Shown: positions 24,247 through 36,192 of the stretch, piece by piece
How positions within the stretch are numbered: position 1 is the stretch's first letter
Layout of the letters: each line of letters begins with the position of its first letter
Assembly (NCBI GenBank): GCA_000697475.1
Contig: JNEU01001111.1
Coordinates: forward strand, 62,001-126,000
Direction: 5' to 3'
DNA from: Lichtheimia corymbifera B2541
Taxonomy: Eukaryota; Mucoromycota; Mucoromycetes; Mucorales; Lichtheimiaceae
Length of the DNA: 64,000 bases
Position numbers and translations under genes: made by a program
The notes under the pieces: model-generated
Database searches by the model: none
Told to the model about the DNA's origin: nothing
What the model saw: only the letters and a program-made list of their open reading frames with translations

Positions 24247-25753
24247 ATGACAAAACAACAACATTTATCATGGTCATCTTGTGCGACTAGTGCAACTTCT
24301 AATACGCGACGAAGACGTGGTTCTGGTTCTTCACAAACGACACGATCCTTCTATCCTCTTCATAGGTCTATCACTGATGAAGAAAGCTACGCTGATAAAC
24401 CATCGCCTATCACACGCTTTGTGTCGAAGCTTCTGGGTAATTCTTCTTTCTCTCTTTTGATTTTCATCTCGGAACAGAGACAACATGTTTGCTGTTTTCC
24501 TCTACAATAGGCCTCGGAACATCTTCTTCTACCACACCGCCATCCTCCTCCTCTTCTTCCAACCACAGAAGGCGTCCTCCTTTAGCTCACAAGTCCCACT
24601 CAACAACTTCAATCACAAAGGGAGGGTCTGTCATTTCGTCAGCATCGACTGTGCATTGCGACAACAATAATACCACTCCATCAGTTGACCTTGCGGTCCT
24701 TGACTGGAAACAAGTATCACCCACCAATAGTAGCTATTCAAGCACCTGTAGCAACGACTCAGCTTTCTGCTGCGACCAAAACCAAAAACGTCTATCGTGT
24801 AGTTGTCCTGCTTCTCCACCTCCACCTTTACCAGCAACCAACACTACTACAACTATCAATTCAGCAGCTGTCGACGCTCTTGTTTCTGCTGCAAGTCAAC
24901 TTGAACAGCAAAATAAAAAGCAACGGCTCGTCGATTTTTTGGATATAATGGAGCCACCCAAGTTAACGGGTCGTCGACCTGACACCGAACCAGTATTGGA
25001 TGCTCTAGTCGCTGAACAGGTAAGTTCATCCTCTTAAAAACCAACCCCACATGAATACTAATAATGCTATTATTATTACTAGATCCGATCTTACCTCCCA
25101 AGGCGTTACAGGCTATCCAACACTTGGTCCCTTATTTACAGCCTTGACCAGCATGGCTCAAGTATGGCAACCCTTTATCGATTGGCGAAACGTAGTCGAG
25201 GACCTTGTGTGCTCGCCATCAAGGATGACAATGATTCGGTAATTGAAGGGGGAAACCTAATGTCTGTTAGAGGAAGCTTGTTCATTTGTTTGTATGATAG
25301 ATCTTTGGCGCGTTTCTAAATGAATCTATCAAAGGCAACAAGAATTCATATTACGGCAACGGTGAATGGTACATGATTTGAAACTTTACTACGCTTTATT
25401 AATAATAGTATTAACATTGATATCTTAAAGTTTTCTATGGAAGTTCTGCCGCGCTACCAACACACTCAAAGTATTTCCATGGACAGGAAAAAACGAATAT
25501 ATGATCTTATCGGAGACCGACTTTATTGCCATTGGTGGAGGGTGAGTAGTATTGCATTGGAGGGCACACACTATGCACAAGAAACGGAGCCTAATGTTTG
25601 TTGATGATATGTAGTGATGGCAAATTTGGCTTATGGATCAAAGACAGCCTTTACGAGGGATACAGCGAACAATGTCCAACCTTTGACAATGAACCATTGT
25701 CCACGACTTCCGACTTTCATTGCATTGAACTTGAACTATTTGCATTGGGGTGA
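24247..25753 (+). CDS. OXR1: TLDc-domain oxidation-resistance protein (OXR1-like)
   Basis: ATG 24247 (MTKQQHLSWSS) is taken as the start; an in-frame ATG at 24166 is possible. The N-terminal half is a Ser/Thr/Pro-rich disordered region. The TLDc domain begins near 24930 with DIMEPPKLTGRRPDTEPVLD and runs across several short exons: RYRLSNTWSLIYSLDQHGSS, TLYRLAKRSRGPCVLAIKDD, FGAFLNESIK, CFLWKFCRATNTLKVFPWTG, FIAIGGG, FGLWIKDSLYEGYSEQCPTF, ending CIELELFALG at TGA 25751-25753. TLDc proteins protect against oxidative stress. OXR1/TLDc proteins are also V-ATPase interactors that promote V1 release in yeast (established for Oxr1). The domain call is strong. Confidence 0.9.
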
Positions 25754-26141
25754 GCTATATAGCTATTGATCCTATGTACTCTTTCTTGCACCATCAACAT
25801 CATCATTATCTTTGCTCTCATCATGCATCCAACATAAAAATTACTATATGGCTTACTGGTTCTAATTATTTTGTATTGGGTGATTTGATTGTCATTATCC
25901 CTTACTATGCCTTCGTAAGCTCAAGTGAGCTCTAACTCTTCTGTTTGCCATGTCAACCACCTGCTGCGGATCCAGCGACTCTGATGCAAATAGTGTGTGC
26001 TTAAATAGAGATAGGTTTTTATTGACTATAGAGTAGACATCGAGATATATAAAATTGAGTGTGTGGTCGCCAACCAATTCTTCTCTTGGGCTGAGTCACG
26101 AATTCCAAGCTCGGTAAAGCTGTAGGAAGGACCTCTTCTTC
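25754..26141. other. Intergenic region OXR1-PAK
   Basis: These 388 bases between two same-strand genes hold no supported feature other than the PAK leader. An open frame that continues past the OXR1 stop (to about 25935) looks like 3' untranslated sequence, because the TLDc domain is already complete. Confidence 0.4.
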
Positions 26142-28780
26142 ATGTCGTCGCCACCCACATCTGCTGGCATCGTCTCTGCCAACATTAAGCTGTTCAATAG
26201 TAAATCAGAGACTGAGACACCGACATCCTACCGTCAACGACCAGCAATAACACGTTCTTCATCACAATTGGGGAAATCCCAAGGACCACCGCTTCCGCCC
26301 AAACCAACAAAGCCTGTTTTCCAAGAACACAAGCAGAATTCAGCACCTTCTTCTATCCAACGTAATTTATCACCTCCCATTCCACCACCACGACCTAGTC
26401 CTGCTGCATTACGTTCTCTCAGTAAAGTATCGGCTGTTGAATCGGCAACGTCTCAAGCGGAAACAGCACCTGTTTTACATACACCAGCCAGTCTACATGT
26501 TGAAGAACAGTCTAGACTTCCTAACGGCAGCATAATCACACACGTTGGCTCGAGCACCTCGGCAGCACTTAGAGGAGTCCTCGATAAGGTGGTGGGCAGT
26601 GTTAGTGGTAGGTGAGATGAAGGTTACTATGGGTAAATTCATCCCATTTAATATATGGAAAAAAGATCTTTGGTCTAGTCAGGCATCATCATCATCATCA
26701 GGCTCTGAAACACCTAACAACAACGCCAAAACGAAGATATCATCGCCATACAACCTTATCCATGTCACCCACGTTGGTTTCGATTCTCAAACTGGTGAAT
26801 TCACGGGATTGCCAAGGGAATGGTTGATCTTATTACAACAAAGTGGTATCAGTAAACGAGAACAGCAAGAAAATCCACAGGTATGAAGATGCATATATAT
26901 ATATATATATATATATGTGACTCATTGAGCTATGAATAGGCTGTATTGGATGTTATTGGATTTTACAAAGAGACCCGTGAACAATCGCAAGATGTAGTTT
27001 GGGAGAAATTTGGGAATGCACATCCACGACACTTTTCGAGTGAAGTAATGCGTCGTTTGACACCTCCTCCACTTCCACAACGAGCACGACCAAGAATGAT
27101 TGTTGTTCCTTCGACAGCAGACAATGATGATCAACAACCACAACAACCTCTTCAGTCTCAATCTTCCAAACCCACTTTACCAGCGAGACCTACCATCACC
27201 CAAAAACCCATATCACCTATTCCCACTGGTGGAAGTGCACCTTCAACATCTCAGTCTACTGGTAAGGATTCAGCACTATCATATATTATGCAAAACCAAC
27301 CCTTTTTTATTTTCTTTTGTAGAAGGATCACCTGCTGCTATCAGTGTTGCCCAACGATTACACAAGTTCGAGAGCCAATCGACACCCAAATTATCATACA
27401 AAGCAACACCACCACCTAAACCACCTTTATCAACAAAACCCACCATTCCTGCCAACAAACCAACTATTCAACCTACTCAGACTACATCCACCAATACAAC
27501 TACTACTATTACTATTACACCATCACCATCACCACCTGTTGCCCCACCACGACCCAAATTAAAACAACAACATACTGGCCCAGAGACGACGACGCATCAT
27601 CGATCTTCTGATGTTTACATATCTCCTGTTGCTGCACCACTTGACCCAGCAATGGATGTTCCTCCTCCAGAACCACGGATACGAAGACGTGAAACGAAGA
27701 AACCAAACAAGGATGCCGAGATATTATCCGAGCTACGAACAATTTGCACCGATGCTGATCCGACCAAGCTATATAGGAATATGATCAAAGTTGGACAAGG
27801 GTAAGTGTGTTTGTGTTTATATCACTGGTATTGAGCATAAAACTGATAAGGATATCAATCTAGTGCCTCTGGTGGTGTATATACCGCTCAATCTGTTGAT
27901 ACCAATATCTCAGTCGCCATCAAGCAAATGAATCTTGCCCAACAGCCAAAGAAAGAGTTGATTATCAACGAGATCCTGGTGATGCGTGAGGCTCGGAATG
28001 AAAACATTGTCAACTTTATCGATTCCTTTTTGGTCACTGGCGAACTTTGGGTAGTGATGGAATATATGGAAGGTGGCTCTTTGACGGACGTGGTAACGAC
28101 CAACATGATGACAGAATCACAAATTGCTACTGTATGCCGCGAGGCATTGCAAGGAATACATCACTTGCATCATTTGGGCATCATTCATCGGGATATCAAG
28201 TCTGACAATGTACTCTTGGGATTGAGTGGACAAGTCAAGCTCAGTAAGTCACTTACTCTTTCATTTGGGGCCCTCTTTCCTTTGCTCACCATCTTTTCTA
28301 GCCGACTTTGGATTTTGTGCAAGGCTGAATGATCAAGAGATGAGAACGACCATGGTTGGCACGCCTTACTGGGTAAGATCAAATGAGATGATTCAAGATG
28401 GCATACTAACCAGGATACAATCAATCTAGATGGCTCCCGAAGTGGTGACGCGGAAGGAATATGGACCCAAGATTGATGTATGGTCGCTTGGTATCATGGC
28501 AATAGAAATGATCGAGGGTGAACCACCGTATCTACACGAGAACCCATTACGAGCGCTTTATCTTATTGCGACAAATGGCACACCCACTCTACAACACCCA
28601 GATGCTCTTTCTGAAACCTTGTTGGACTTTCTCAAGCAATCATTACAAGTCGACAGTAATCAACGTCCAGACGCCGATGTTATGCTGCAGCACCCCTTTT
28701 TACAGAAAGCGGAGCACGTGCGATCATTGATCCCTCTTATAAAAGCTAGCCTCGATATCCGTAAGGCTCATGAATCGTAA
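26142..28780 (+). CDS. p21-activated protein kinase (PAK / Ste20-type)
   Basis: This is a serine/threonine kinase regulated by Cdc42/Rac. ATG 26142 starts [20 protein letters not shown]. Pro-rich SH3-ligand-like motifs follow ([20 protein letters not shown]). The CRIB/p21-binding domain is [20 protein letters not shown], then EFTGLPREW (about 26740-26825). A long Pro/Ser linker precedes the kinase: [21 protein letters not shown] (catalytic Lys), [19 protein letters not shown] and MVGTPYWMAPEVV, ending at TAA 28778-28780. About seven exons give roughly 750 residues. There is no PH domain, so it resembles Ste20/Pak1 more than Cla4. Intron 26882-26939 contains a (TA)n run. It likely acts in polarity and hyphal growth (family knowledge). 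Confidence 0.95.
26893..26916. repeat. (TA)n microsatellite in a PAK intron
   Basis: Twelve uninterrupted AT dinucleotides lie just after the donor of the second PAK intron. It is a simple length-variable repeat with no further feature. Confidence 0.95.
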
Positions 28781-29034
28781 TGCCATCACATATTATATAC
28801 CACATTTCTTGTTAGTTAGTTAGTGCTTCATATGCCATTTGTAAATATACTCGCTTAGTTTGCGCCTAATAATATTTGGCTATCTTTTCACTATCGTATA
28901 GAAGAAGAATGGATCTTGTATCACTTTATGATGTAGGTACTCGAAAGGGGTAATGAATGGCTCGAGCGGGATTTGGTGCGCGTAAAAAGTCGCGTGCATT
29001 GTTCTTTTCGCGAAGTTCAACTCGACTATTCGAC

Positions 29035-32000
29035 ATGCAGCCAAACATTAGGTGAGCCCCCCTCAAACGGCTTGACAATTAACACCAATTGACTCCATTT
29101 CCCCCAGATCGTTCTTTGAAAAGCAAACTGCAAACAAAGGTGTGCATCTCTTTTTATTACTAGCTTTAGTTCTACGTGCACAGCTTAATCCGACTACTAT
29201 TAGACGCAGGCGATAAACGAAAGCGATCCGAGGATGCTGACAAGAGCCCGGAAACACAACCCGAGTCTTCATTGACTGACAAGAAAAAGCAACGTGTGGC
29301 CGATCCTGAAGAAGATCCTGAAATTCTGGAAGCCGAAGCCCAAGAGAAGGAACAAGAAGTCCAAAAGCGAGAAGATGCTGCTGTAGCCAAAGAGATGTAA
29401 GTATATCATCATTATGACAAGTATGTATGGGATCATTCACAAAGTATATAGCTCGTGTTTATCGGTTCCTGAGGCAAGCGGGAAGTTGGGCAAGTCATGG
29501 AATACAGGCAAAGAGTAAGTGGGATCATCTATGCTCCTATGATGGTTCTCATCCATTAATGAATAGTGTCCCTTATGCTATCCTCTGCGAGACATTCAGC
29601 CTTTGTGGAAACACCACCAAACGCACCGAGATCACTGAGTATTTGGTATCGCTCTTCCTCAAGATTATTCAACAAACGCCAAACGCTCTGCTCCATACTT
29701 TATACATGTGCATTAACAAGGTATGCGACGCTATCACTACAATCACACACTGATTAGCTCATACGTCTTTCAGCTTTGTCCTGATTATGAAGGCCTTGAA
29801 CTTGGGATTGGTGAAACGTTGCTTGTGAAAGCTATTGCACAATCTACCGGACGAAAGCCAGAAAAGATCCAGGAAGATTACAGCAAAACGGGTGATCTAG
29901 GCACAGTTGCCGAGGTATTGGTTATTTGGGAATGCATGAAAAATGCAAAGTATGGCTTACAATGTCTCGTCCTTAGAACAGCAAACAATCTCAGCGGACG
30001 TTGTTTGCCCCAAAACCCCTCACTGTACAGCACGTCTTTAAAACGCTAAAAGAAATTGCTCAAATCACTGGCCAGTCAGTAAGTTTTGCCATCGATTTCG
30101 ATCAATGATGATCTTAACATGTATCCTTTATAGTCTCAATCCAACAAAATCCGCAAGATCCAAGGTCTTCTCGTTGCATGCCAAGGTCATGAAGCCAAGT
30201 TTCTCATCAGGTTTGTTACATGACGCATGTTCGATATCATCCGCATAATAACATATGCATTAGACAGTTGGAAGGCAAGCTACGTATTGGTTTAGCGGAA
30301 CAAACGGTGCTTACTGCTTTGGCGCATGCTGTGGTGCTTAGTCAAGAAGGTTTATATTGCTCACTTTTATGATTTTGATACATTTTACTCATGCCGATGA
30401 TGGCAGAAACCCAAAAATTGTCTGTGGAGAGCAAAGAGCAAAAACTGGCCAGTGCAGTGGATACAGTTAAATCTGTCTACAAGTAAGTGATCAATGCTTC
30501 GTTGTTATGACATGGGCTCACTAATACATGTATGTAGTCAACTGCCATGCTATGACATGCTCATTCCTGCGCTCTTGGAATATCCTATGGAACAATTGTT
30601 GGAGAGGTGCACAATGAGACCTGGTAGGTATCAAGAAGATGGCTTTGATATCCACTTTATTAAATATTGTATCTAGGTATCCCATTGAAACCTATGCTTG
30701 CACATCCCACCAAAAGCCTGAAAGAAGTGCTGGATCGATTCGAGGATCAAAGCTTCACATGCGAATTCAAATATGATGGTGAACGAGCTCAGGTATATAT
30801 GACATGGAAAGAAGCGTTTGCAAACGAAACGGATTGACTCATTCATGTGATGATATTAGATCCATCGATTGCATGATGGAAGCACAAAGATTTATAGTCG
30901 CAATTCCGAAGACATGTCTGTCAAATACCCTGATATCGTCGATAAAATTGAAAAGGTACATGGGACAGGAAATGTGGAAGCCTACAAAATACTTACAAAA
31001 GTGACTTAGTGGGTTGGTTCCTCCACGACCTCCTTCATCTTGGACTGTGAAGCGGTTGCCTGGGATGTCGAGAAGAAATGCATATTACCTTTCCAGGTCC
31101 TGAGCACGCGTAAGCGAAAAGACGTCAAGGAGGAAGATATCAAAGTACGAGTAGCTATATTCGCATTTGATTGCTTATACTTGAATGGCGAGGTGAGATT
31201 GAAATTTGATTGTATGCCAAGGATACAGTACTAAATTTGGTTCATGCTATGTAGTCATTGTTACAAAGATCATTAAAAGAGCGTCGTGAAAAGCTACGAG
31301 CGTCATTCAAGGTCACCGACAATGAATTCTATTTCGCCGAGCACATGGATACCAACAAAATTGAAGACATCCAAACCTTCCTTGACGTATCTATCCAAAG
31401 CAGCTGTGAAGGTTTAATGGTCAAACTCTATGAGAACGATGAGGCGTCCTATGAACCATCCAAGCGATCTCGCAATTGGCTCAAAGTCAAAAAGGATTAT
31501 CTTGCAGGAGTCGGTGATACTGTGGATTTGGTGGTGATTGGTGCCTTCAAGGGCAAGGGTAAACGTACCAATGTATATGGATCATTTCTCTTGGCGTGCT
31601 ACGACCCTGAGACAGAAGAATATCAAACCGTGTGCAAGCTGGGAACCGGGTTTTCGGATGAGAATCTGCAAAAATTCTATACGGACTTGAATGAGCACAA
31701 GATTCAACAACCAAAAAGGTTTTATTGCATTGGCGAGAATCCAGAAACACCAGACGTGTGGTTTGCACCTCATATTGTATGGGAAATTCAATGCGCAGAT
31801 CTCAGTATCAGCCCGCGGTATATGGCAGGAGTGGGAGTGGTAAGTGTATCCATGCAACAAGGTTTACAAATCAATGCTAACTATAATGACATTTTCAGGT
31901 TGATCCTACCAAAGGCATCTCATTGCGCTTTCCCCGGTTTATTCGTTCAAGAGAAGATAAGGATCCAGAAGATATCACCTCCAGTGATCAGGTTTGTGTT

Positions 32001-32098
32001 ATCGGCTGCTCATGGTCCATGCACGTAGGAACTAACACTTCTTTCCTTGGTAGATTATCGAGTTTTACAGAAGACAACAACAAAACCATGACGTATAA
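29035..32098 (+). CDS. CDC9: DNA ligase I (ATP-dependent)
   Basis: This enzyme joins Okazaki fragments and completes nuclear excision repair. ATG 29035 begins [16 protein letters not shown], a textbook PCNA-binding PIP box (Q-x-x-I-x-x-F-F) at the extreme N-terminus, split by an intron after codon AG. A charged linker ([13 protein letters not shown]) leads to the ligase DNA-binding domain ([37 protein letters not shown]). The nucleotidyltransferase motif I is FKYDGERAQ with catalytic Lys (about 30770). Further motifs are [11 protein letters not shown] (III), EGLMVKLY (IV) and [10 protein letters not shown] (V). The OB-fold end reads [16 protein letters not shown], then [15 protein letters not shown] at TAA 32096-32098. 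It has about a dozen introns. Mitochondrial targeting is not evident from this ATG. Confidence 0.96.
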
Positions 32099-32210
32099 CA
32101 ATAAAACATAGTACATATCATTGTGCACTTTCATTGCAAAGAATAAAGGTTGAACATTGCTCATTTCAATTGGTCATCATGGTAGCAAAGGGCTTCTAAA
32201 GCATCCAAAC

Positions 32211-32265
32211 AAAGGGGAGGGGGGAACAAAGAGGGGAAAAGAAAGGAAAGAGAGGGGGGATAAAA
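32211..32265 (+). repeat. G-rich polypurine tract between convergent LIG1 and UBE2H
   Basis: The plus strand is purine for 54 of 55 bases and carries four runs of four or more G (AGGGGAGGGGGGAA ... GAGGGGAAAAG ... GAGAGGGGGGAT). It lies in the 187-base gap between two genes that transcribe toward each other, so it falls in one or both 3' untranslated regions. It could form a G-quadruplex or triplex and act as a pause/termination element. That role is inference. Confidence 0.6.
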
Positions 32266-32285
32266 GAATGTATATCCTGGTAGCT

Positions 32286-33123
32286 TCACAACTCCATACC
32301 GGCAGCTTCATCTTCGGAAGAAGCATAACTCACAGAACTCATTTCGTCTTCATCTGAGCTATCATCCACTGCCGCATCGGCTGCTTCTTTTGTCGCATAT
32401 CGTGAAACATAATCTATGGATCATGTTTAGTGTCATACCGCATAACGTATCCCGCTGCATGACAAACCTTTCACTTTGGCTTCATATTTGGTAGGTTCAC
32501 GCATCAACAGAGCTGCAGCTTCACCATTCAATGGATCTGTTGGATTGGGATAACGAAGGAGTTGGGGTAGAAACACTTCAAAGATATTGATCATGTCTAA
32601 AATGCATTGTGAGACACGCTGATACCGAAGATTCGATTTCTCATCAGCATCACCATAGCTTGCTTACCAAACATTGGACTCCACGTTTGATTGATCACAT
32701 CAAGACACACTGAACCGCTACTATCCATGAATGTAAATAATAAATCCTCTACTTGTAGTAATCCATGCTTACACTTCATCAATGTTGGGGTGGAAGATTC
32801 TGTTCATAAAACCAATACTGGGAGACTTGTAAGGATACTGATCAGGAAGTTCGACGTGCACTTTCCAGACACCTCCAGTAAACGGCGCTACAATGTGCAT
32901 TAGTGGAAAAGAAATAGCAATGTGGGTGTATTACGTACTGTCTGTGGGACCGTGGAAACGCACGTAGAATTCCTGCATATTGTCATTGACCAAGGTCACT
33001 TCATAGTCGCTCATTAAGCTAAACAAGTAGACGATAAATGCCGGCATCTTTAACAGCAAATGCAAGTTGTAATGCTTACAGCTTCATAACATCGGTTTCT
33101 ATCCGCCTTCTTGGAGTTGACAT
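32286..33123 (-). CDS. UBC8: Ubiquitin-conjugating enzyme E2, UBE2H / Ubc8 type
   Basis: ATG 33123 opens [15 protein letters not shown], close to UBE2H. Five exons encode the UBC fold: [54 protein letters not shown], then the active-site stretch [16 protein letters not shown] (catalytic Cys), and [17 protein letters not shown]. The C-terminal acidic Ser-rich tail ends AAGMEL at TGA 32286-32288, the same tail type as UBE2H/Ubc8. In yeast and animals this E2 works with the GID/CTLH ubiquitin ligase, for example in glucose-induced degradation of gluconeogenic enzymes. It converges with DNA ligase I. Confidence 0.95.
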
Positions 33124-33797
33124 TGTTGATAAGGAAAAGCGATTCTTGTGAGGGAAACAGAGGAGTGCAGGCTTGATCGACTGGAATTTCCGCTATTTTA
33201 CCTGCTGCCCACGGATCAATTTCAGCACCAATGAGACAGGATAACGATTCTAGCTAGCAACACCATCTGTCACCAGCATAAACCGCATGACACATTGACC
33301 AAAGCATCAGATCTATACATGCCATAATTAGACATGGCATCACGTACATGATTCTGCTCACCAGTATATTTTTCCTCTTTGTAATATGTATGCATTGTTA
33401 TAATATATACATGGCGTGATCCTGGAAATGGTCACGAAATACATCTCAACAGCCTTTCTTGCTTTTATTCATTGTCTCAACAGTGATAGTGATTGATTAC
33501 TAATATGCTCATATCTGCTACTTTTGAAAGGCATACATGATTATCCTCTATTTCTCTCACTCTCATCCTAGACTGCTGACCTTGCATCTGGGCTTGAATT
33601 TTGAACATTTTCACAGACTTAAAAGATTTTATACCTATTTTACACATTCCACACCACCCCAAATACGCAAACAATTATTTCATTGGTTTCAGCGTTATCG
33701 TCGCTATCGGATGATATACATATCAACGCCATTTTATGTATTTTCTTTTTTGGGAAGTTGACACGACCTTGTTGTACATTGTGAATTGAAAATATAA
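33124..33797. other. Intergenic region between UBE2H and tRNA-Ala
   Basis: This 674-base region holds the UBE2H promoter (next to 33123) and the upstream flank of the tRNA gene. The last 40 bases before the tRNA are A/T-rich. No coding gene is supported. Confidence 0.4.
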
Positions 33798-33870
33798 GGG
33801 GATGTAGCTCAAATGGTAGAGCGCTCGCTTAGCATGCGAGAGGTACTGGGATCGACGCCCAGCTTCTCCA
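33798..33870 (+). tRNA. tRNA-Ala (anticodon AGC)
   Basis: The cloverleaf is readable. The acceptor starts GGGGATG, the D arm is TAGCTC...GGTAGAGC, the anticodon stem is CTCGC/GCGAG around a loop TTAGCAT with anticodon AGC, the T arm is CTGGG-ATCGACG-CCCAG, and the 3' acceptor is CTTCTCC with discriminator A. The G3-T70 pair (G3:U70 in RNA) is the hallmark alanine identity element. The internal A box (TAGCTCAAATGG) and B box (around GGGATCGACGCC) are present. There is no intron. One acceptor pair, T6-T67, is a mismatch; the usual base at 67 would be A. Confidence 0.95.
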
Positions 33871-35040
33871 GAACTGATCACCTTCTAATCGAATGATCCA
33901 TCACAGGATTGTTCGCTTCATTTTTGTTTTTGTTTGTTATGGTCACGTGTTATTTGATCATGTATCTCTTTTTTGTTTCTTCTTTATTCCAAGCAGAGTA
34001 GGGAAGAGTGCATGATCTATTTATTTTTCGTCAATGTATGTATATAAGCTGCTCCAAGCACCGTTGCTTTATCTTTAGTTGAAAGTCATCATTGGACTCT
34101 TAAGAAGGTGAACAGGTCATCATCAGCCCCAATAGCTTTGTAACAACATCTTCAGAGGTAGAACACTGCATATTGCCTATTCTTCTTGCATTATCATGAT
34201 CAACCAGAGTGGTGTTAGGCTCGTGGTGTATATGATAGATAATGTATGTACATATTAAAAGTAATGACCCTCACATCATATGGCAGAAGGGAAGTTTGTC
34301 GTTTCCACGTGTACATGACGAGATAGGATGATGATCCAACAACAGCCATCATTGTCTACTTACCACCAGGTCCCAGATGTGAGCTTTTCCTTACGCATAT
34401 TACTACCAAGCATTCCTTCTGCTAGTATACTAGACGTTGTCCTTAACAAAAGGTCCTTTGTTTTGCATACATATATCAATCATCACATTACCACCAGTAA
34501 GAAAATCACTCATACTAATACGTGAAGAATGCATAGTCAAACACACTATGGTTAGTATTCTACAGTAGAAATGGTCAGCGTATTCAAAAGGATCTTTGTA
34601 ATGAGCAAAGTCGCTGTCGTAGATGGCCATTCTCTGCTACTGTCAACAGCAACAACCGAAATAAAATCATCGTGGGCGACCTTCGGTGCGATACAAGAAA
34701 ACAAATTTTAAGCCTCACACCTCATGCACTTTTAAGCAAGACACTACTTTCGTATAGAGTGATCATTTTTGGCTTATTAACCATGTCATGGTCCACTTGA
34801 AAAACATTCGATACAGGCTATCATAGGCGGACATTACTATAGCCGTGTAGGGGGAAAGGATCCATTATGCGCTCACCGCCAATAGGATGAACCTTCGAGT
34901 CGCATCCTATGACACACGCGTGAGGCGATTGACAAATGAACAAAGACATCTTTTCATATAGCATCACACTTAAAGGAGCATAGTATAAATATAAAGGTAC
35001 TTGTTTCTCTATTTTCTAATAGTGAAGCGTGGAGGCGTAA
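33871..35040. other. Gene-free region after tRNA-Ala
   Basis: These 1,170 bases were read on both strands without finding a supported gene, tRNA or mobile element. A T-rich patch (33920-33995) follows the tRNA and would serve as its Pol III terminator; TTTTTGTTTTTG begins about 50 bases downstream. Confidence 0.4.
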
Positions 35041-35043
35041 TGG

Positions 35044-35660
35044 GAACGAAATTGATCAGTATGCCCGAGAGCACGTTGTCTGAAAGTTTCAAGTTTGAGA
35101 AGGGTAACCTCATGGCTATGGGTCGTCCACGCTACATATATTCCTGCACGTTCAACGTCGGGCGCTCCCATTTTTATTCTCACAATGAAGCCTGCAACTT
35201 TAATATGAATGGAGTTGATCAGCATGTCGGAGCCCACGGTCTGACCAAGTTTGACGATGGGAGTGGGCCACGGCGGGGGTGTGCACTATACACCCTGCTT
35301 GCGTTCCGTCCGTCCATCGATTCTCTTAAATTTGGACCGCCCGATTCGTAAAACATCATAATGAAGCATGCAGTTTTTAAATGAATGGAATTGATCAGCA
35401 TGACCCAGAGAACCTTCATACCAAGTTTCAAGTTCAAGGTGGGCAATCCCAAAATAATACATACCAATTGGCATTTCAATAAATCCGGCGCGTACCCGAT
35501 TTCCCACCATCATAGTAAACCCCACATTACACTCTCCCATTCAAAATCTTTGAATGAAGTGTGAGTTCTTTAATAAGACAAAGTTGATCAGCATATCCAA
35601 GAGCACATTGTGTGCAAGTTTGAGGTTCGATATAGGCAACTTCAACGTCATGGATCAACT
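35044..35660 (+). repeat. Array of four degenerate 160-195-base repeats
   Basis: A shared core TTGATCAG[CT]AT lies at 35052, 35215, 35391 and 35584 (spacings 163, 176 and 193). Each copy is preceded by an AATGAAGC.TGC..TTT(A)AT-like segment. In copies 1, 3 and 4 it is followed by CC[AC]GAGA.CAC.TTGT and then AAGTTT.A[AG]GTT; copy 2 is more diverged and has ACCAAGTTTGACG. Spacing grows and sequence identity is only moderate, so the copies are old. No open frame spans the unit on either strand. A probable fifth copy lies at 41530. The family is not recognised. Confidence 0.65.
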
Positions 35661-35904
35661 ACAGTGTGCATGAATTAGTCTGACAGTGCCTGACCTATTT
35701 AATTTCCAGCTCTTCCACTTCCTGCTTCTTGCCTTTTCTTCCCTTCACAACTGTTGCCCCATTCAACTAAACTACAACCTGCAAACGATCGTCCTGCTTC
35801 AGCCCATCATGTCAATCCTACGATTGTCTTGATCCTATTTGTCTTTGACTGAATGCCAACTTCATGGTGTGTGCATCCCACGACACCACCCGCGTTCCTT
35901 GACG

Positions 35905-36085
35905 CTGCACGTTCTCTTGTACAATCCTCTGCCACAACCAATCGTAACAGCAGCTGCCATTAGCAAGGTCTTCATTGTATTTCACAACTTCGTCATCTAC
36001 TGCAACACACGCTCTCTTGCACACTCTTCTGCTACCACCAAACGCAACAACTGCTGCTGCTATTATTAAGGGGTTTATTTCATTG
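35905..36085 (+). repeat. Diverged local tandem duplication of about 85-95 bases
   Basis: GCTGCACGTTCTCTTGTACA... at about 35904 recurs as ACACGCTCTCTTGCACAC... at about 36006. Both continue with TCCTCTGCCACAACCAA / TCTTCTGCTACCACCAAA, then CGTAACAGCAGCTGC / CGCAACAACTGCTGC, then a TTCATTGTATTTCA / TTTCATTGTCTC ending. It lies just before the broken ankyrin gene and may be part of its decayed 5' end. Confidence 0.5.
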
Positions 36086-36192
36086 TCTCGAACAGCATCC
36101 TTTGCTTGCAGCCTTCTTTGACATGAACAGCAGACAGCCATTGTATAGAAGCAGCGTTATTTACGTATAGCAACTAGGTTTGATACATACAG

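Noticed and set aside
25750..25935. Extension of OXR1 past its stop
   Set aside because: The TLDc domain ends at ELELFALG with TGA. The extra frame starts on a non-ATG codon and has no similarity to the domain.
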